A stretch of DNA of 64,000 bases. Source: Dehalobacter sp. 12DCB1. GTDB taxonomy: Bacteria > Bacillota > Desulfitobacteriia > Desulfitobacteriales > Syntrophobotulaceae. Below, piece after piece: positions 53,232 through 63,236 of this stretch. Each line of letters opens with the position of its first letter. Within the stretch, counting starts at the first letter, position 1. Location of the stretch: contig NZ_POSF01000019.1 of assembly GCF_004343605.1 (NCBI RefSeq), positions 62,001 through 126,000 on the forward strand, given 5' to 3'. The position numbers and the translations under genes are program-made. The notes beneath the pieces are model-generated. The model worked only from the letters and a program-made list of their open reading frames with translations, did no database searches and had not been told where the DNA came from.

Positions 53232-53627
53232 TTAACGTTTCGAGAATTGAGGCGCTTTGCGAGCCTTTTTGAGTCCGTATTTACGGCGCTCTTTCATACG
53301 TGGGTCACGGGTAAGGAAACCTGCGCGTTTTAAAGCCGGACGAAGACTTTCATCTGCTTTAAGCAAAGCTCTGGCAATACCCATTCTGAGGGCACCGGCC
53401 TGGCCGGTTGTACCGCCGCCGTGAACTCTGGCAATTAAATCGTATTTCCCTAAAGTTTCAGTTATTTCTAAGGGCTGCTGAACAATCATCTCTAAGGTTT
53501 TTTTACCGAAGTATTCACTTAGGTCTCTGTCGTTAATCGTATATTTTCCGTTACCGGCCAGAAGTCTGACCCGGGCAACTGCATTTTTCCTTCTGCCTGT
53601 ACCTTGATACTGAAGCTGTGCTGACAT
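53232..53627 (-). CDS. rpsI: 30S ribosomal protein S9
   Basis: 131 residues. The N-terminal [14 protein letters not shown] and the long basic C-terminus ending KAPQFSKR, which contacts P-site tRNA, are both intact. ATG 53627 follows AAGGAGG. Forms a pair with rplM, 18 bp upstream. Confidence 0.97.
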   Translation of the reverse strand: MSAQLQYQGTGRRKNAVARVRLLAGNGKYTINDRDLSEYFGKKTLEMIVQQPLEITETLGKYDLIARVHGGGTTGQAGALRMGIARALLKADESLRPALKRAGFLTRDPRMKERRKYGLKKARKAPQFSKR

Positions 53628-53645
53628 GCTTTTACCTCCTTCCAA

Positions 53646-54080
53646 CTATTTCATATTCCATACTTCTGCTTTTTGAGCCTGATGCGGATGTTCCGGTCCC
53701 GAGTATACCTTAAGTTTCTTATACATCTGTGCACCAAGTTTGTTGTGAGGAAGCATTCCTTTTACAGCATGTTCCATAGCTTTTTCGGGGGCTTTGCTCA
53801 TCAGCACCCGGTAGGTCATTTCTTTCAGTCCGCCTGGATAACCGGTGTGCCAGCGATACATTTTATTATCTAGTTTATTGCCGGTAATCAATGTTTTATC
53901 TGCATTGACGATAATGACAAAGTCACCTGTGTCAACATTTGGGGTAAATATCGGCTTATGTTTTCCCCTGAGCAAGCGGGCGGCTTCAGCTGCCACTCTT
54001 CCCAAAGAGACACCGGCTGCGTCAATGACTAACCATTTACGGTCCACCTCATGGGCTTTCGCAAATTGCGTGGTGGTCAT
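53646..54080 (-). CDS. rplM: 50S ribosomal protein L13
   Basis: 144 residues with the family stretches [18 protein letters not shown] and PVNAD-like [34 protein letters not shown] 54080 after GGAGGG; the frame to 54095 uses the SD region. First gene of rplM-rpsI; a structured leader lies upstream that may be the site of L13 autoregulation. Confidence 0.97.
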   Translation of the reverse strand: MTTTQFAKAHEVDRKWLVIDAAGVSLGRVAAEAARLLRGKHKPIFTPNVDTGDFVIIVNADKTLITGNKLDNKMYRWHTGYPGGLKEMTYRVLMSKAPEKAMEHAVKGMLPHNKLGAQMYKKLKVYSGPEHPHQAQKAEVWNMK

Positions 54081-54084
54081 GTTG

Positions 54085-54185
54085 GTTCCCTCCATTTTTA
54101 ATCGCGTGCATCATGTTTTCATGTACGATTTCGTTATATCATCACCTGACGTGAAGGGCTCATTCACGTTTCGGTAAAAGACTAC
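54085..54185 (-). promoter_or_regulatory. Candidate L13-type mRNA leader
   Basis: The minus-strand sequence before rplM has a 7-bp hairpin ACGTGAA/TTCACGT (54169-54163 with 54155-54149) preceded by ACCGAAACG and a second stem around CATG-AAAA-CATG. Firmicute rplM leaders are known autoregulatory RNAs; my match is by general layout, not a model search. Confidence 0.4.
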
Positions 54186-54238
54186 TTAAAAATTTTAACT
54201 AAAATAACGTCTTTCGTCAACCTATGGTTTCCTGTTTC

Positions 54239-55015
54239 TCAAATTTCCGGAAAGATTTCACCGGGACTGGATCCGTCATAGTTGACATAGGTTAGGGTCA
54301 GTCCTCTGGCCGGAGCAGTCTCACCTGCTTTGGTCCGATCCCTGGACATAATTACATCTGAAATCTCTTCCGGAAGTATTCTGCCTTTACCTACATCCAA
54401 TAAGGTACCGGCAATGATTCTTACCATGTTATAAAGAAACCCATTACCAATACAGGTAACTACGATTTGTTCATCCAACCAACATACTTTGCAGTGGTAC
54501 AGTGTCCGGACAAAACTTTTAGCCGAAGACCCGGCAGCGGCAAATGCGCTGAAGTCATGTTTCCCTTCAAGTTGGGAAGCTGCCATTTGCATGGCGTCAA
54601 CATTCAGCTGCACCGGCTCATGGAGAGCGTACAGTCTTCTGAAAACGTCAGGAATTCGTCCGTTGTCAATTCTGTAATCATATCTCTTCCACTTGGCGCT
54701 TCTCCTGGCACTAAAATCTTCAGGCATATCCCTGGCCTCAAGAATTCTGATATCATACGGCAGAATACTGTTTATGGCCTTAGGAATCTTCTCCTGCGGA
54801 ATACGCGCTTCTGAACAGAAATTAACCACTTGGCCGGCAGCGTGTACGCCTGTATCCGTCCTGCCCGCCGTTGTGATTCTGATTTCTTCGGCAAAAAGCT
54901 TCTTCCAGACCTTTTCCAGCTCCCCCTGGATGGTTTGTCCATGTTCCTCTGGCTGGCGCTGGAATCCGTGGTAGTTTGTACCATCATAGGCTAATCGCAG
55001 AAGGATGTTGCGCAT
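54239..55015 (-). CDS. truA: tRNA pseudouridine synthase A TruA
   Basis: Makes pseudouridine at positions 38-40 of tRNA anticodon arms. Catalytic Asp is in GRTDTGVHA; YDGTNYHGFQRQ and GNGFLYNMVRI are also present. 258 residues from ATG 55015 after GGAG; the longer frame begins at TTG 55030. It lies directly after rplQ, without the ecfA/ecfT genes that often stand between them in Firmicutes. Confidence 0.95.
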   Translation of the reverse strand: MRNILLRLAYDGTNYHGFQRQPEEHGQTIQGELEKVWKKLFAEEIRITTAGRTDTGVHAAGQVVNFCSEARIPQEKIPKAINSILPYDIRILEARDMPEDFSARRSAKWKRYDYRIDNGRIPDVFRRLYALHEPVQLNVDAMQMAASQLEGKHDFSAFAAAGSSAKSFVRTLYHCKVCWLDEQIVVTCIGNGFLYNMVRIIAGTLLDVGKGRILPEEISDVIMSRDRTKAGETAPARGLTLTYVNYDGSSPGEIFPEI

Positions 55016-55112
55016 TTTTCTCTCCAGCAATACGAAACTTTGATTTAATGTTTGACTTTAGTTGAAGCGGCATCGGGCCAGGTTACCTTGCTGGAGTAAC
55101 CTGACCTTCATC

Positions 55113-55454
55113 TTAGTCCACTAGCTCAACTAAAACCATTTCGGCAGCATCTCCACGACGGTATCCGTTTTTCATGATTCTGGTGTAGCCACCCTGCCTA
55201 TCGGCGTATTTAGGAGCTATCGTTTCAAACAGCTCTTTTACTACCGTCTCATCCAACAGAAATTGCATTGCTTGACGTCTGGCAGCTAGGTCACCCCTTT
55301 TGCCTAAGGTAATCATTTTTTCTGCCAGTGAATTCAGCTCTTTTGCTCTTGCTTCTGTCGTCTTGATCTTTCCGTGCTTCAGCAAGGAAGTTACAATATT
55401 TCTTAACATTGCCTTTCTTTGGCTCATGTTAACTCCAAGCTTACGGTATGCCAA
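55113..55454 (-). CDS. rplQ: 50S ribosomal protein L17
   Basis: 113 residues, [19 protein letters not shown] to the end, normal length for the bacterial form. The start codon is TTG 55454 with AAAGGGGGG 7 bases upstream. Last ribosomal gene of the alpha operon, 20 bp after rpoA. Confidence 0.96.
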   Translation of the reverse strand: MAYRKLGVNMSQRKAMLRNIVTSLLKHGKIKTTEARAKELNSLAEKMITLGKRGDLAARRQAMQFLLDETVVKELFETIAPKYADRQGGYTRIMKNGYRRGDAAEMVLVELVD

Positions 55455-55474
55455 CTGTGATCCCCCCTTTAGGT

Positions 55475-56422
55475 TTAATCTTCCGGAGTACGGAATCCCA
55501 GCCCAAGTTCTCTGAGCTTGTGTTCGACTTCTTCCAGAGATTTGCGTCCAAGATTGCGTACTTTGATCATATCTTCTTCTGTTCTTTGGGTCAGTTCTTC
55601 AACACTGTTTATGCCGGCGCGTTTTAGGCAGTTATAAGATCTTACGGAAAGATCCAGTTCTTCAATGGTCATCTCCAGAATCTTATCTTTGGCTTCTTCT
55701 TCTTTTTCCACCATGATTTCAACATTACCCAGATTATCATTCAGTCCGATAAAGAGCCTCAAATGTTCGCTCAAAATCTTGGCTGCGAGGCTCGTTGCCT
55801 CTTTTGGGGTAATACTGCCGTTAGACCACACTTCCAAGGTAAGCCTGTCAAAGTCAGTCATCATACCGACCCGAGTATCTTCTACAGCATAGTTGACTTT
55901 ATAGATTGGGGTAAAGATAGAATCGACAGGAATAACGCCGATTACCTGATCTGCCTTTTTATTCTTCTCAGCCGAGACATAGCCGCGGGAACGTTCGACG
56001 TTCATTTCCATGAAAAGACGTCCGTCTTTATCCAACGTGGCGATCTTTAAATCTGGATTGAGAATCTCAATATCGGGACCGGTGATAATGTCTCTTGCGG
56101 TAACAACCCTTTCCCCTTCACATTCCAAACGCAGAACGCGCGGTTCATCTGTATGGCCTTTGAGAGCGAGGGATTTAATATTGAGGATGATCTCTGTTAC
56201 GTCTTCCAAGACTCCTGGAATAGTTGAGAATTCGTGTAATACGCCTTCTATTTTGACTGAAGTTACCGCGGACCCGGGTAGAGAAGAAAGCAGGATACGA
56301 CGCAGGGAATTCCCTAAGGTAATGCCATAGCCTCTCTCCAAGGGTTCAATAACAAATTTGGCATAGGTATTATCTTCAGATCTCTCAACACATTCAATAT
56401 TGGGCTTCTCGATTTCAAGCAT
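55475..56422 (-). CDS. rpoA: RNA polymerase alpha subunit
   Basis: 315 residues: N-terminal dimerisation/assembly domain with [20 protein letters not shown], then a linker and C-terminal DNA- and activator-binding domain ([32 protein letters not shown]). ATG 56422 after AAGGGGTG. 30 bp after rpsD. Confidence 0.98.
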   Translation of the reverse strand: MLEIEKPNIECVERSEDNTYAKFVIEPLERGYGITLGNSLRRILLSSLPGSAVTSVKIEGVLHEFSTIPGVLEDVTEIILNIKSLALKGHTDEPRVLRLECEGERVVTARDIITGPDIEILNPDLKIATLDKDGRLFMEMNVERSRGYVSAEKNKKADQVIGVIPVDSIFTPIYKVNYAVEDTRVGMMTDFDRLTLEVWSNGSITPKEATSLAAKILSEHLRLFIGLNDNLGNVEIMVEKEEEAKDKILEMTIEELDLSVRSYNCLKRAGINSVEELTQRTEEDMIKVRNLGRKSLEEVEHKLRELGLGFRTPED

Positions 56423-56452
56423 CGGAATGCACCCCTTCTTTCCCGGAAAAGT

Positions 56453-57082
56453 TTAACGAGAATATTTCTCTACGATAAGATGTTCTTCAATCGGAATCTG
56501 AATATCTTCACGGGTCGGCATGTTGATGACGGTCCCGGTGATAGTATTGATATCCAGGCTTAACCATGCCGGAACAGCACGATCCTTCAGGGATTCGGCC
56601 ATTTCCTTCATTCTGTTGTTGTCTCTGCTGCTTTCTTTAATCGAAATTGCTTCACCAGCGCTGACGAGATAAGATGCAATATCGACGCGTTTGCCGTTGA
56701 TTGTAATATGTCCATGCGTTACAAGCTGGCGTGCTTCGGGTCTGGATGAAGCAAAGCCCAGTCTGTAAACTACATTGTCCAAACGGCGTTCTAATAAACG
56801 GAGAAGGTTTTCCCCGGTCATACCTTTTTGACGTGCAGCTTTATCAAAATAGCCACGGAATTGCTTTTCCAGAACGCCATAGATTCTCCGAACTTTCTGC
56901 TTTTCTCTGAGCTGAATGCCATACTCAGTCGGTTTCTTGCCTCTGCTCTGTCCGTGCATTCCCGGAGCATACGTCCGACGGTCCACAGCACATTTATTGG
57001 TATAGCAGCGATCCCCTTTCAGGAATAACTTCTGACCCTCGCGCCGGCACAGACGACATACTGATTCTGTATATTTAGCCAT
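56453..57082 (-). CDS. rpsD: 30S ribosomal protein S4
   Basis: 209 residues. The N-terminus keeps four zinc-type cysteines (CRLCRREG and later Cys in RCYTNKC), followed by the S4 RNA-binding domain with [20 protein letters not shown]. In many Firmicutes S4 represses its own operon; here it lies within the alpha operon 12 bp after rpsK. Confidence 0.97.
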   Translation of the reverse strand: MAKYTESVCRLCRREGQKLFLKGDRCYTNKCAVDRRTYAPGMHGQSRGKKPTEYGIQLREKQKVRRIYGVLEKQFRGYFDKAARQKGMTGENLLRLLERRLDNVVYRLGFASSRPEARQLVTHGHITINGKRVDIASYLVSAGEAISIKESSRDNNRMKEMAESLKDRAVPAWLSLDINTITGTVINMPTREDIQIPIEEHLIVEKYSR

Positions 57083-57094
57083 GTTTTACACCCC

Positions 57095-57484
57095 CTATAC
57101 TCTTCTGCGTTTGGGCGGCCGACATCCGTTATGCGGTACCGGAGTTACGTCCCGAATAAGGTTCACTTCCAGACCTGCTGCCTGCAATGCTCTGATTGCG
57201 GCTTCACGGCCTGATCCTGGACCTTTCACAAAACATTCAACAATTTTAAGCCCATGCTCCATTGCTGCTTTGGCAGCTGTCTCTGCAGCCATTTGCGCAG
57301 CAAAAGGCGTGCTTTTACGCGAACCTTTGAAACCTAAAGAACCCGAGCTTGACCAGGAAAGTGCATTTCCGGTCGTGTCGGTAATCGTGACAATCGTATT
57401 ATTAAAAGTCGACTTGATATGTGCTATGCCGCTTTCAATATTCTTACGTTCTCTTTTTCTGGTACGAACTACTTTACGAGCCAT
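57095..57484 (-). CDS. rpsK: 30S ribosomal protein S11
   Basis: 129 residues; [19 protein letters not shown] and the C-terminal [18 protein letters not shown] are characteristic. ATG 57484 with GGAGGG; 16 bp after rpsM. Confidence 0.97.
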   Translation of the reverse strand: MARKVVRTRKRERKNIESGIAHIKSTFNNTIVTITDTTGNALSWSSSGSLGFKGSRKSTPFAAQMAAETAAKAAMEHGLKIVECFVKGPGSGREAAIRALQAAGLEVNLIRDVTPVPHNGCRPPKRRRV

Positions 57485-57500
57485 GTTTCAATGCCCTCCT

Positions 57501-57872
57501 TTACTTTTTCTTCTTACCGCCAATTGCTCTTGCGGGGCCTTTTCTTGTACGGGCATTGGTTTTGGTCCGCTGTCCGCGCACAGGCAGTCCACGACGATGG
57601 CGAAGGCCACGATAACTGCCGATTTCCATCAGTCTTTTAATGTTAAGGGACACTTCCCTACGCAGATCGCCTTCGACCTTAAATTCTTTATCAATGGTTT
57701 CTCTGATCTTGGCGATTTCGTCGTCTGTAAGATCTTTGACCCTGGTATCAGGGTTAATCTGTGTTTTTGTCAGGATTTTTTTGGATTGAGAAATGCCGAT
57801 ACCATAAATGTAGGTAAGAGCAACCTCAACACGTTTGTCCCGAGGTATATCCACCCCTGCGATACGTGCCAT
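57501..57872 (-). CDS. rpsM: 30S ribosomal protein S13
   Basis: 123 residues; [19 protein letters not shown] at the start and [20 protein letters not shown] with a basic tail at the end. ATG 57872 after GGGGGTG. Unlike the tight spacing elsewhere in the operon, 223 bp separate it from rpmJ, because of an inserted repeat element. Confidence 0.97.
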   Translation of the reverse strand: MARIAGVDIPRDKRVEVALTYIYGIGISQSKKILTKTQINPDTRVKDLTDDEIAKIRETIDKEFKVEGDLRREVSLNIKRLMEIGSYRGLRHRRGLPVRGQRTKTNARTRKGPARAIGGKKKK

Positions 57873-57898
57873 CTAAATTTCACACCCCCGTTTTAATC

Positions 57899-58092
57899 GA
57901 TGTTCGAAGTTCGATGCTCGAAGTCCGAATAATCAGTGCTTATTGTTGTTTTTCTCGTTCTTAATCTTTTGATAACGGCCTCGCAACGGTATACACCCGT
58001 TGCCGTTCTATGTTCGATGTTCGTTGTTTGAAAACAAGATGCCGCGATCATATACCCTAACATCGTGCCTCGAACTTCGAACCTCGAACATC
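57899..58092. mobile_element. MITE-like inverted-repeat element inside the alpha operon
   Basis: About 194 bp between rpmJ and rpsM. The ends (57899-57928 and 58063-58092) are 30-bp inverted repeats matching at 24 of 30 positions, both built from 7-bp units such as GTTCGAA, GTTCGAT and GCTCGAA. More such heptads occur inside (58003-58030). A 7-bp hairpin GCAACGG/CCGTTGC lies in the middle. No ORF, so any mobility would be non-autonomous. Transcription of the operon must read through it. Confidence 0.65.
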
Positions 58093-58095
58093 AAG

Positions 58096-58209
58096 TTAGC
58101 CTTGGCGTTGTTTATGCTTTGGATTTTCGCAAATAACCATGACTTTTCCGTGCCGTTTAATGATTTTACACTTTTCACAAATCGGTTTCACAGAAGGTCT
58201 TACTTTCAC
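58096..58209 (-). CDS. rpmJ: 50S ribosomal protein L36
   Basis: 37 residues, read directly from sequence: [20 protein letters not shown], then [17 protein letters not shown]. The zinc ligands Cys11, Cys14, Cys27 and His32 are all present (C+ form). Start GTG 58209 with GGAGGG 7 bases upstream. The stop lies 3 bp from the inserted element. Confidence 0.95.
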   Translation of the reverse strand: MKVRPSVKPICEKCKIIKRHGKVMVICENPKHKQRQG

Positions 58210-58229
58210 CTGTGATCCCTCCCTCGCCC

Positions 58230-58448
58230 TTACTTAAATCTGTAAACAATTCGTCCTCTGGTCAAGTCATAGGGAGAAAGCTCCACCGTGACCCGGTCTC
58301 CAGGCAAAATTCTAATAAAATGCATCCGTATCTTGCCGGAGACATGCGCCAGCACCTTATGACCGTTGTTCAGTTCTACCGTAAACATTGCGTTCGGCAG
58401 TGGTTCCAGTACTTTACCTTCAACCTCAATCACATCTTCTTTTGACAT
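58230..58448 (-). CDS. infA: Translation initiation factor IF-1
   Basis: 72 residues of the S1/OB fold: [20 protein letters not shown], then [17 protein letters not shown] and ending [12 protein letters not shown] 58448 follows AGGAGGG. Between map and rpmJ, the usual place. Confidence 0.97.
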   Translation of the reverse strand: MSKEDVIEVEGKVLEPLPNAMFTVELNNGHKVLAHVSGKIRMHFIRILPGDRVTVELSPYDLTRGRIVYRFK

Positions 58449-58484
58449 TGCGCCTATCCCTCCTTTGACATTTTATACCGGTCT

Positions 58485-59237
58485 TCAGCCTTCAATTCGA
58501 GTTAGTATTTCCGGGCCATTTTCAGTGATGGCCACTGTGTGTTCAAAATGTGCCGATGCTCGGCGATCTTTTGTTACAACAGTCCATTGGTTCTCAAGAG
58601 TCTCAACCTGATAGCCTCCTAAGTTAACCATGGGTTCTATCGCCAGGACCATTCCTACCTCGAGTCTCGGCCCCCTGCCGGGTTTGCCAAAATTGGGTAC
58701 TTGAGGTTCTTCATGCATTTTTCTGCCGATTCCGTGACCTACATAGTCCCGAACGACCGACATTGTATTCTCTTCTACATACGTCTGAACAGCGTAAGAT
58801 ATATCAAACAGCCGGTTGCCTTTCAGCGCCTGGTCAATCCCACACCTGAGAGATTCTTCAGTCACTGCCAGCAGATTTTGAAGTTCCCTACTGATTTCTC
58901 CTACCGGCAGTGTAATCGCAGAATCACCAACGTATCCGTCAATGATTGCCCCGCAATCAATACTGATAATATCTCCACTTTTCAGGGCCCTTAAACCCGG
59001 GATCCCATGCACCACTTCTTCATTAATCGAAGTACACAGTGTTGCGGGGAAGCCGTTATACCCTTTGAAGGCAGGAATTGCATTGCATTTGCCAATGTAA
59101 TCTTCCGCTGCTCTGTCCAGTTGTTCCGTAGTTACTCCCGGGGCAACCATTTTCCGCATCAGTTCCAGAGTTTCTGCCACGATCCGGCCAGCTTTCCGCA
59201 TGCGGGCAAGCTGTTCCTTACTCTTCAATTCAATCAT
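58485..59237 (-). CDS. map: Methionine aminopeptidase, type I
   Basis: Removes the initiator Met. Metal ligands are visible: Asp in SIDCGAIIDGYVGDSAITL, His in GHGIGRKMHEEPQVPN, and Glu in AIEPM and the final HTVAITENGPE. 250 residues; the ATG lies 6 bp after adk with GGAG inside the adk end. Confidence 0.96.
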   Translation of the reverse strand: MIELKSKEQLARMRKAGRIVAETLELMRKMVAPGVTTEQLDRAAEDYIGKCNAIPAFKGYNGFPATLCTSINEEVVHGIPGLRALKSGDIISIDCGAIIDGYVGDSAITLPVGEISRELQNLLAVTEESLRCGIDQALKGNRLFDISYAVQTYVEENTMSVVRDYVGHGIGRKMHEEPQVPNFGKPGRGPRLEVGMVLAIEPMVNLGGYQVETLENQWTVVTKDRRASAHFEHTVAITENGPEILTRIEG

Positions 59238-59243
59238 GGTTTC

Positions 59244-59885
59244 TTACTCCAACACACTGAGAACATCGCTGAAAACCTGCTTAATATCCTTATCTCCCTG
59301 AATTCTCTTGAGCAAACCTTGGTTGTTATAATATGCAATCAGGGGTTCAGTCTGTGCGTTATACACCTTCAGCCGGTTTTGTGCTGTTTCTAGTGTGTCA
59401 TCGCTTCTCTGGTAGAGTGCACCGCCGCACTTGTCACAAACATCCTTTTCTTTAGAAGCGTTAAAGACAGTATGGAAGGTTGCTCCGCACTGTTTGCAGA
59501 CTCTTCTTCCGGTGAGCCGTTCCAAGAGATCTGCTTCGCCCAGTTCAATGTTGATGACTCCGTCCAGAGTAATTTTCATGTCGCTTAAGATTTTCGCCAA
59601 AGCATCCGCCTGGGCAGCCGTACGGGGAAACCCGTCCAGAAGGAAACCATTTTGACAGTCAGCCTGAGTCAATCTGTCAGCTACAATCCCAATCGTGACT
59701 TCGTCGGGGACGAGGGTTCCAGCATCCATATATTCTTTGGCCTTCAGTCCCAGGGCAGTCTGTTCCTTGATTGCGGCTCTGAACATGTCCCCAGTTGAAA
59801 TGTGAGGTATATGATAATGCTCAATGAGCAAATCAGCTTGTGTTCCTTTTCCTGCTCCAGGAGGACCCATGAGTATCATTCTCAT
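59244..59885 (-). CDS. adk: Adenylate kinase with zinc-binding lid
   Basis: Interconverts AMP, ADP and ATP. P-loop GPPGAGKGT at residues 7-15, DGFPRT in the core. The lid carries Cys4 (CKQC and CDKC), so it binds zinc as in many Gram-positives. 213 residues; AGGAGG before ATG 59885; 12 bp after secY. Confidence 0.97.
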   Translation of the reverse strand: MRMILMGPPGAGKGTQADLLIEHYHIPHISTGDMFRAAIKEQTALGLKAKEYMDAGTLVPDEVTIGIVADRLTQADCQNGFLLDGFPRTAAQADALAKILSDMKITLDGVINIELGEADLLERLTGRRVCKQCGATFHTVFNASKEKDVCDKCGGALYQRSDDTLETAQNRLKVYNAQTEPLIAYYNNQGLLKRIQGDKDIKQVFSDVLSVLE

Positions 59886-59897
59886 CTCGATTGCCTC

Positions 59898-61187
59898 CTA
59901 CTTTAAAAATCCCTGATAGTGACGTTGCATCAGTTGATTCTCCATCTGTTTCATCGTATCAAGAGCAACGCTGACCACAATCAGCAGGGATGTTCCACCT
60001 AAATAAATGTTATCTATTCCGGTGAACCCCATGATCAGACTGGGGAGAACAGCAATCAGTGCCAGGAATATCCCACCTGCCAAAGTCACTCTGCTCAGGA
60101 TTTTAAACAGATAATCTGAGGTTGGACGGCCCGGACGAATTCCGGGAATAAAGCCACCGTACTTTTTAAGATTATCCGCGACATCTACAGGATTAAAGGT
60201 AATTCCTGTATAGAAATAGGTAAAGAAAATGATGAGCAATGCATACATGATCAAGTACGGTATTGAATAGGCTGAGCCGTTCATCTGCAGCCATTTCTGA
60301 GCAAACAGAGCAAAGGCTGAGTCCTGTGGGAGCCAGGTCGCAATGGTTGCCGGAAAGGCCATTAAGGAAATACCAAAGATAATCGGAATAACACCAGCCT
60401 GATTAACTTTTAACGGAATATGAGAGCTCTGTCCGCCGTATTGCTTGCGGCCGACAACTCTTTTGGCGTATTGAACCGGAATTCTTCTTTGGCCTTCCTG
60501 GATAAATACAACAGCGGCAATAATCAGCGCTGCAATAACCACTAAGCCTACGATTGATATCCAGCCAATTTCGCCAACCTTCAGCAGCCCAACCAAGTAC
60601 TTGATTGCATCCGGAATCCCAGCTACAATACCGGCAAAGATAATGAGTGAGATACCATTGCCAATGCCATTTTCAGTGATCTGTTCGCCCAGCCACATCA
60701 GAAAAGCTGTACCTGCGGTCAGTACGACTGCAATCATAATGTAAATTGGAATCCTAAGCGACTCCTGAGGAATCATAAGCGCGCCTCTTAAGCCGATGGT
60801 TAGTCCAAAACCATTGATGAAACCAAGTACAACAGTACCATAGCGGGTATACTGAACAATCTTTTTCCTGCCCTGATCGCCCTCTTTTGATAGTCTTTCC
60901 AGATAAGGAATGACGACCGTTAAGAGTTGAATGATGATCGAAGCAGTGATATAGGGCATGATACTTAACGAGAATACAGAGAAGCGTTTCAGGGAGCCAC
61001 CAGAGAATGTGTTGAAGAAATCAAACAATCCTCCACTGCCCATCATGTTTTGAAGCACTTCACGATCCATAAACGGAATTGGGATGTGAGACCCAATCCT
61101 AAAGACCAGAAGCATAAGCAAGGTGAACCCTATTTTCTTCCTAATGCTTGAAACTTTCCAGGCATCTTTCAGGGTTTCAAGTATCAA
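59898..61187 (-). CDS. secY: Protein translocase subunit SecY
   Basis: Ten-helix core of the Sec channel. N-terminus ETLKDAWKVSSIRKKIGFTL, plug region FNTFSGGSLKRFSVFSL, and loop GQRRIPVQYAKRVVG are typical. 429 residues. The start is TTG 61187 with AGGTGG inside the end of rplO; only one base separates the rplO stop from it. Confidence 0.96.
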   Translation of the reverse strand: MILETLKDAWKVSSIRKKIGFTLLMLLVFRIGSHIPIPFMDREVLQNMMGSGGLFDFFNTFSGGSLKRFSVFSLSIMPYITASIIIQLLTVVIPYLERLSKEGDQGRKKIVQYTRYGTVVLGFINGFGLTIGLRGALMIPQESLRIPIYIMIAVVLTAGTAFLMWLGEQITENGIGNGISLIIFAGIVAGIPDAIKYLVGLLKVGEIGWISIVGLVVIAALIIAAVVFIQEGQRRIPVQYAKRVVGRKQYGGQSSHIPLKVNQAGVIPIIFGISLMAFPATIATWLPQDSAFALFAQKWLQMNGSAYSIPYLIMYALLIIFFTYFYTGITFNPVDVADNLKKYGGFIPGIRPGRPTSDYLFKILSRVTLAGGIFLALIAVLPSLIMGFTGIDNIYLGGTSLLIVVSVALDTMKQMENQLMQRHYQGFLK

Positions 61188-61188
61188 T

Positions 61189-61632
61189 TTATTCCACCTC
61201 TACTTTTCCACCGGCAGCAGTAATTTTCTCTGCTGCTGTTTTGCTTACCTTATGAACTTTTACGGTTAATGATTTGGTCAATTCCCCGTCTCCGAGTACT
61301 TTGACACCATCCTTGACTTTATTGATGAGTCCAGTCTCAAATAAAGCTTCAATGGTAACTTCTTCACCATTTTCAAATCTTTCTTCAAGATCGGATACAT
61401 TGATGACCTCATATTCTTTACCAAAATTATTTGTAAAACCGCGTTTCGGAAGTCTGCGGGTAATGGGCATCTGGCCACCTTCAAATCCTGGACGGACACC
61501 ACCGCCAGAACGGGCTTTCTGACCCTTGCTGCCACGGCCGGCCGTGTTCCCAAGTCCCGAGCCATTGCCTCTTCCAACACGTTTACGTGATTTGGTCGAA
61601 CCTTCTGCAGGTTTGAGTTCATGGAGTTTCAA
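61189..61632 (-). CDS. rplO: 50S ribosomal protein L15
   Basis: 147 residues. The frame extends to GTG 61641, but that codon overlaps the SD AAGGAGG; TTG 61632, 8 bases after the SD, gives the canonical N-terminus [12 protein letters not shown]. The Gly-rich segment [20 protein letters not shown] is typical. rpmD is missing upstream of it. Confidence 0.96.
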   Translation of the reverse strand: MKLHELKPAEGSTKSRKRVGRGNGSGLGNTAGRGSKGQKARSGGGVRPGFEGGQMPITRRLPKRGFTNNFGKEYEVINVSDLEERFENGEEVTIEALFETGLINKVKDGVKVLGDGELTKSLTVKVHKVSKTAAEKITAAGGKVEVE

Positions 61633-61741
61633 TATGGACACCTCCTTACTTGGTGCTGCGATACATTATATCGGTTTATCGTTCCAGGGCCTTTGTCGCT
61701 CCATTCCACCATGGCCGTTGCGACATCAGGCCATCATGTCG
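61633..61741 (-). other. Short gap where rpmD (L30) would normally lie
   Basis: Only 109 bp separate rpsE from rplO, too short for the about 180-bp rpmD. None of the minus-strand frames gives L30-like sequence. The gap holds an inverted repeat CGACAT-N9-ATGTCG near the rpsE stop. Confidence 0.8.
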
Positions 61742-62239
61742 TTAAATGATTTCTTCCACTGCCTTGCCGCGGGCTTTGGCAACGTCAATATCACGCTTCA
61801 GCGCCTTGAGGCCGGCCATCGTTGCATTGACAACGTTATGAGCATTGGAAGATCCCAGCGATTTTGTAAGTATATCTTTAACCCCTGCTACTTCAAGAAC
61901 AGCACGCACCGGACCACCGGCAATAACTCCGGTACCTTTGGCAGCGGGTTTCAGCAGAACCTCACCGGCACCAAATTGGCCGAGAATCGGATGCGGGATC
62001 GTTGTTCCTTTTAAAGGTACAACAATCAGATTCTTCTTAGCATCTTCTACGCCTTTACGAATAGCCTCCGGAACTTCGGTTGCTTTTCCGAGTCCTGCGC
62101 CGACAATACCATTGCCGTCGCCGACGACAACCAGGGCACTGAAGCTGAAACGTCTTCCGCCTTTGACAACTTTAGCAACACGGGCAATGTGTACAATTTT
62201 CTCGGTGAGCTCCAGTTTACTAGGATCGATATTTGACAA
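61742..62239 (-). CDS. rpsE: 30S ribosomal protein S5
   Basis: 165 residues with [20 protein letters not shown], the N-terminal RNA-binding motif, and [19 protein letters not shown]. Start codon TTG 62239 with AAGGAGG 8 bases upstream. 24 bp after rplR. Confidence 0.97.
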   Translation of the reverse strand: MSNIDPSKLELTEKIVHIARVAKVVKGGRRFSFSALVVVGDGNGIVGAGLGKATEVPEAIRKGVEDAKKNLIVVPLKGTTIPHPILGQFGAGEVLLKPAAKGTGVIAGGPVRAVLEVAGVKDILTKSLGSSNAHNVVNATMAGLKALKRDIDVAKARGKAVEEII

Positions 62240-62263
62240 TGATTTTCCCTCCTTTTCTAAAGA

Positions 62264-62632
62264 TTAGAAGTCAAGTCCTGCTTCTCTAGCGGCTTCGGCC
62301 AGAGCTGCAACTCTGCCGTGATATAGGCTGCCGCCGCGGTCATAGACCACTTGGGTAATTCCTTTATCCAGTGCTTTTTTCGCAATGAGTTCACCAACTT
62401 TTTTGGCTCCCTCGATGTTTCCTCCGGACAACTCTGCTGCTTTAAACTCAGCATCAAGAGAAGAAGCTGCGGCCAGGGTAATTCCAAGGTCATCGTTAAC
62501 AACCTGGGCATAAATATGATTTAAGCTTCTAAATACCGCCATACGTGGTCTTTCGACTGTGCCCTGGATTCTTTTGCGGACACTTTTATGCTTCTGTTTC
62601 AGAATTTGTCTGCGGTCACTCTTTTTAATCAA
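62264..62632 (-). CDS. rplR: 50S ribosomal protein L18
   Basis: 122 residues; 5S-rRNA-binding protein with [20 protein letters not shown] and the ending [16 protein letters not shown]. Start codon TTG 62632 after AAAGGATG. 43 bp after rplF. Confidence 0.96.
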   Translation of the reverse strand: MIKKSDRRQILKQKHKSVRKRIQGTVERPRMAVFRSLNHIYAQVVNDDLGITLAAASSLDAEFKAAELSGGNIEGAKKVGELIAKKALDKGITQVVYDRGGSLYHGRVAALAEAAREAGLDF

Positions 62633-62675
62633 GCTTTTTCATCCTTTCTACGCGGCAAGAGATTTTGCCCTTACC

Positions 62676-63218
62676 TTATTTCTTACCGCCGGTTTTACCT
62701 TCCTTGCGGCGGATGACTTCTTTTTCGTATTTAATCCCTTTACCTTTATACGGTTCCGGTTCACGTTGCTTACGAACATCTGCAGCAAAATTACCGACTT
62801 GTTCCTTATCGATTCCTTTAATAATCACCTTGTTCGGTGCGGGAACTTCGACTTCGATCCCTTCATAGGGTTCCATTTCTACGGGATGAGATTTGCCGAC
62901 AGTAAGCACAAGTTTTTTACCTGAAAGAGCAGCACGATATCCTACTCCGACAAGATCCAAATTCTTGCTAAACCCGTTTGATACGCCTTCCACCATATTG
63001 GCAAGAAGGGTGCGGGTCAGTCCGTGAAGCGAACGGTAGAAAGGTTCGTCGTTGGGACGGGTAACGCTGATTGTATTTTCTTCTACTTGAATACCGATTT
63101 CAGGCCGGAATTCTCTGGTAAGCGTTCCTTTAGGGCCTTTAACGGTAACGACCTGACCTTCTTGTTTAACTTCCACCCCACCTGGAATGGTGATTGCTTT
63201 TCTACCAATTCGAGACAT
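62676..63218 (-). CDS. rplF: 50S ribosomal protein L6
   Basis: 180 residues; [20 protein letters not shown] at the start and [20 protein letters not shown] near the end are family hallmarks. ATG 63218 after GGAGGTG. Between rpsH and rplR. Confidence 0.97.
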   Translation of the reverse strand: MSRIGRKAITIPGGVEVKQEGQVVTVKGPKGTLTREFRPEIGIQVEENTISVTRPNDEPFYRSLHGLTRTLLANMVEGVSNGFSKNLDLVGVGYRAALSGKKLVLTVGKSHPVEMEPYEGIEVEVPAPNKVIIKGIDKEQVGNFAADVRKQREPEPYKGKGIKYEKEVIRRKEGKTGGKK

Positions 63219-63236
63219 ATTCTACACCTCCATCCT

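Noticed and set aside
57081-57896. 271-aa plus-strand ORF opposite rpsM/rpsK
   Set aside because: Antisense shadow of two certain ribosomal genes.
57899-58092. CRISPR array
   Set aside because: The repeats are 7-mers without unique spacers of 30-40 bp, and no cas genes are near.
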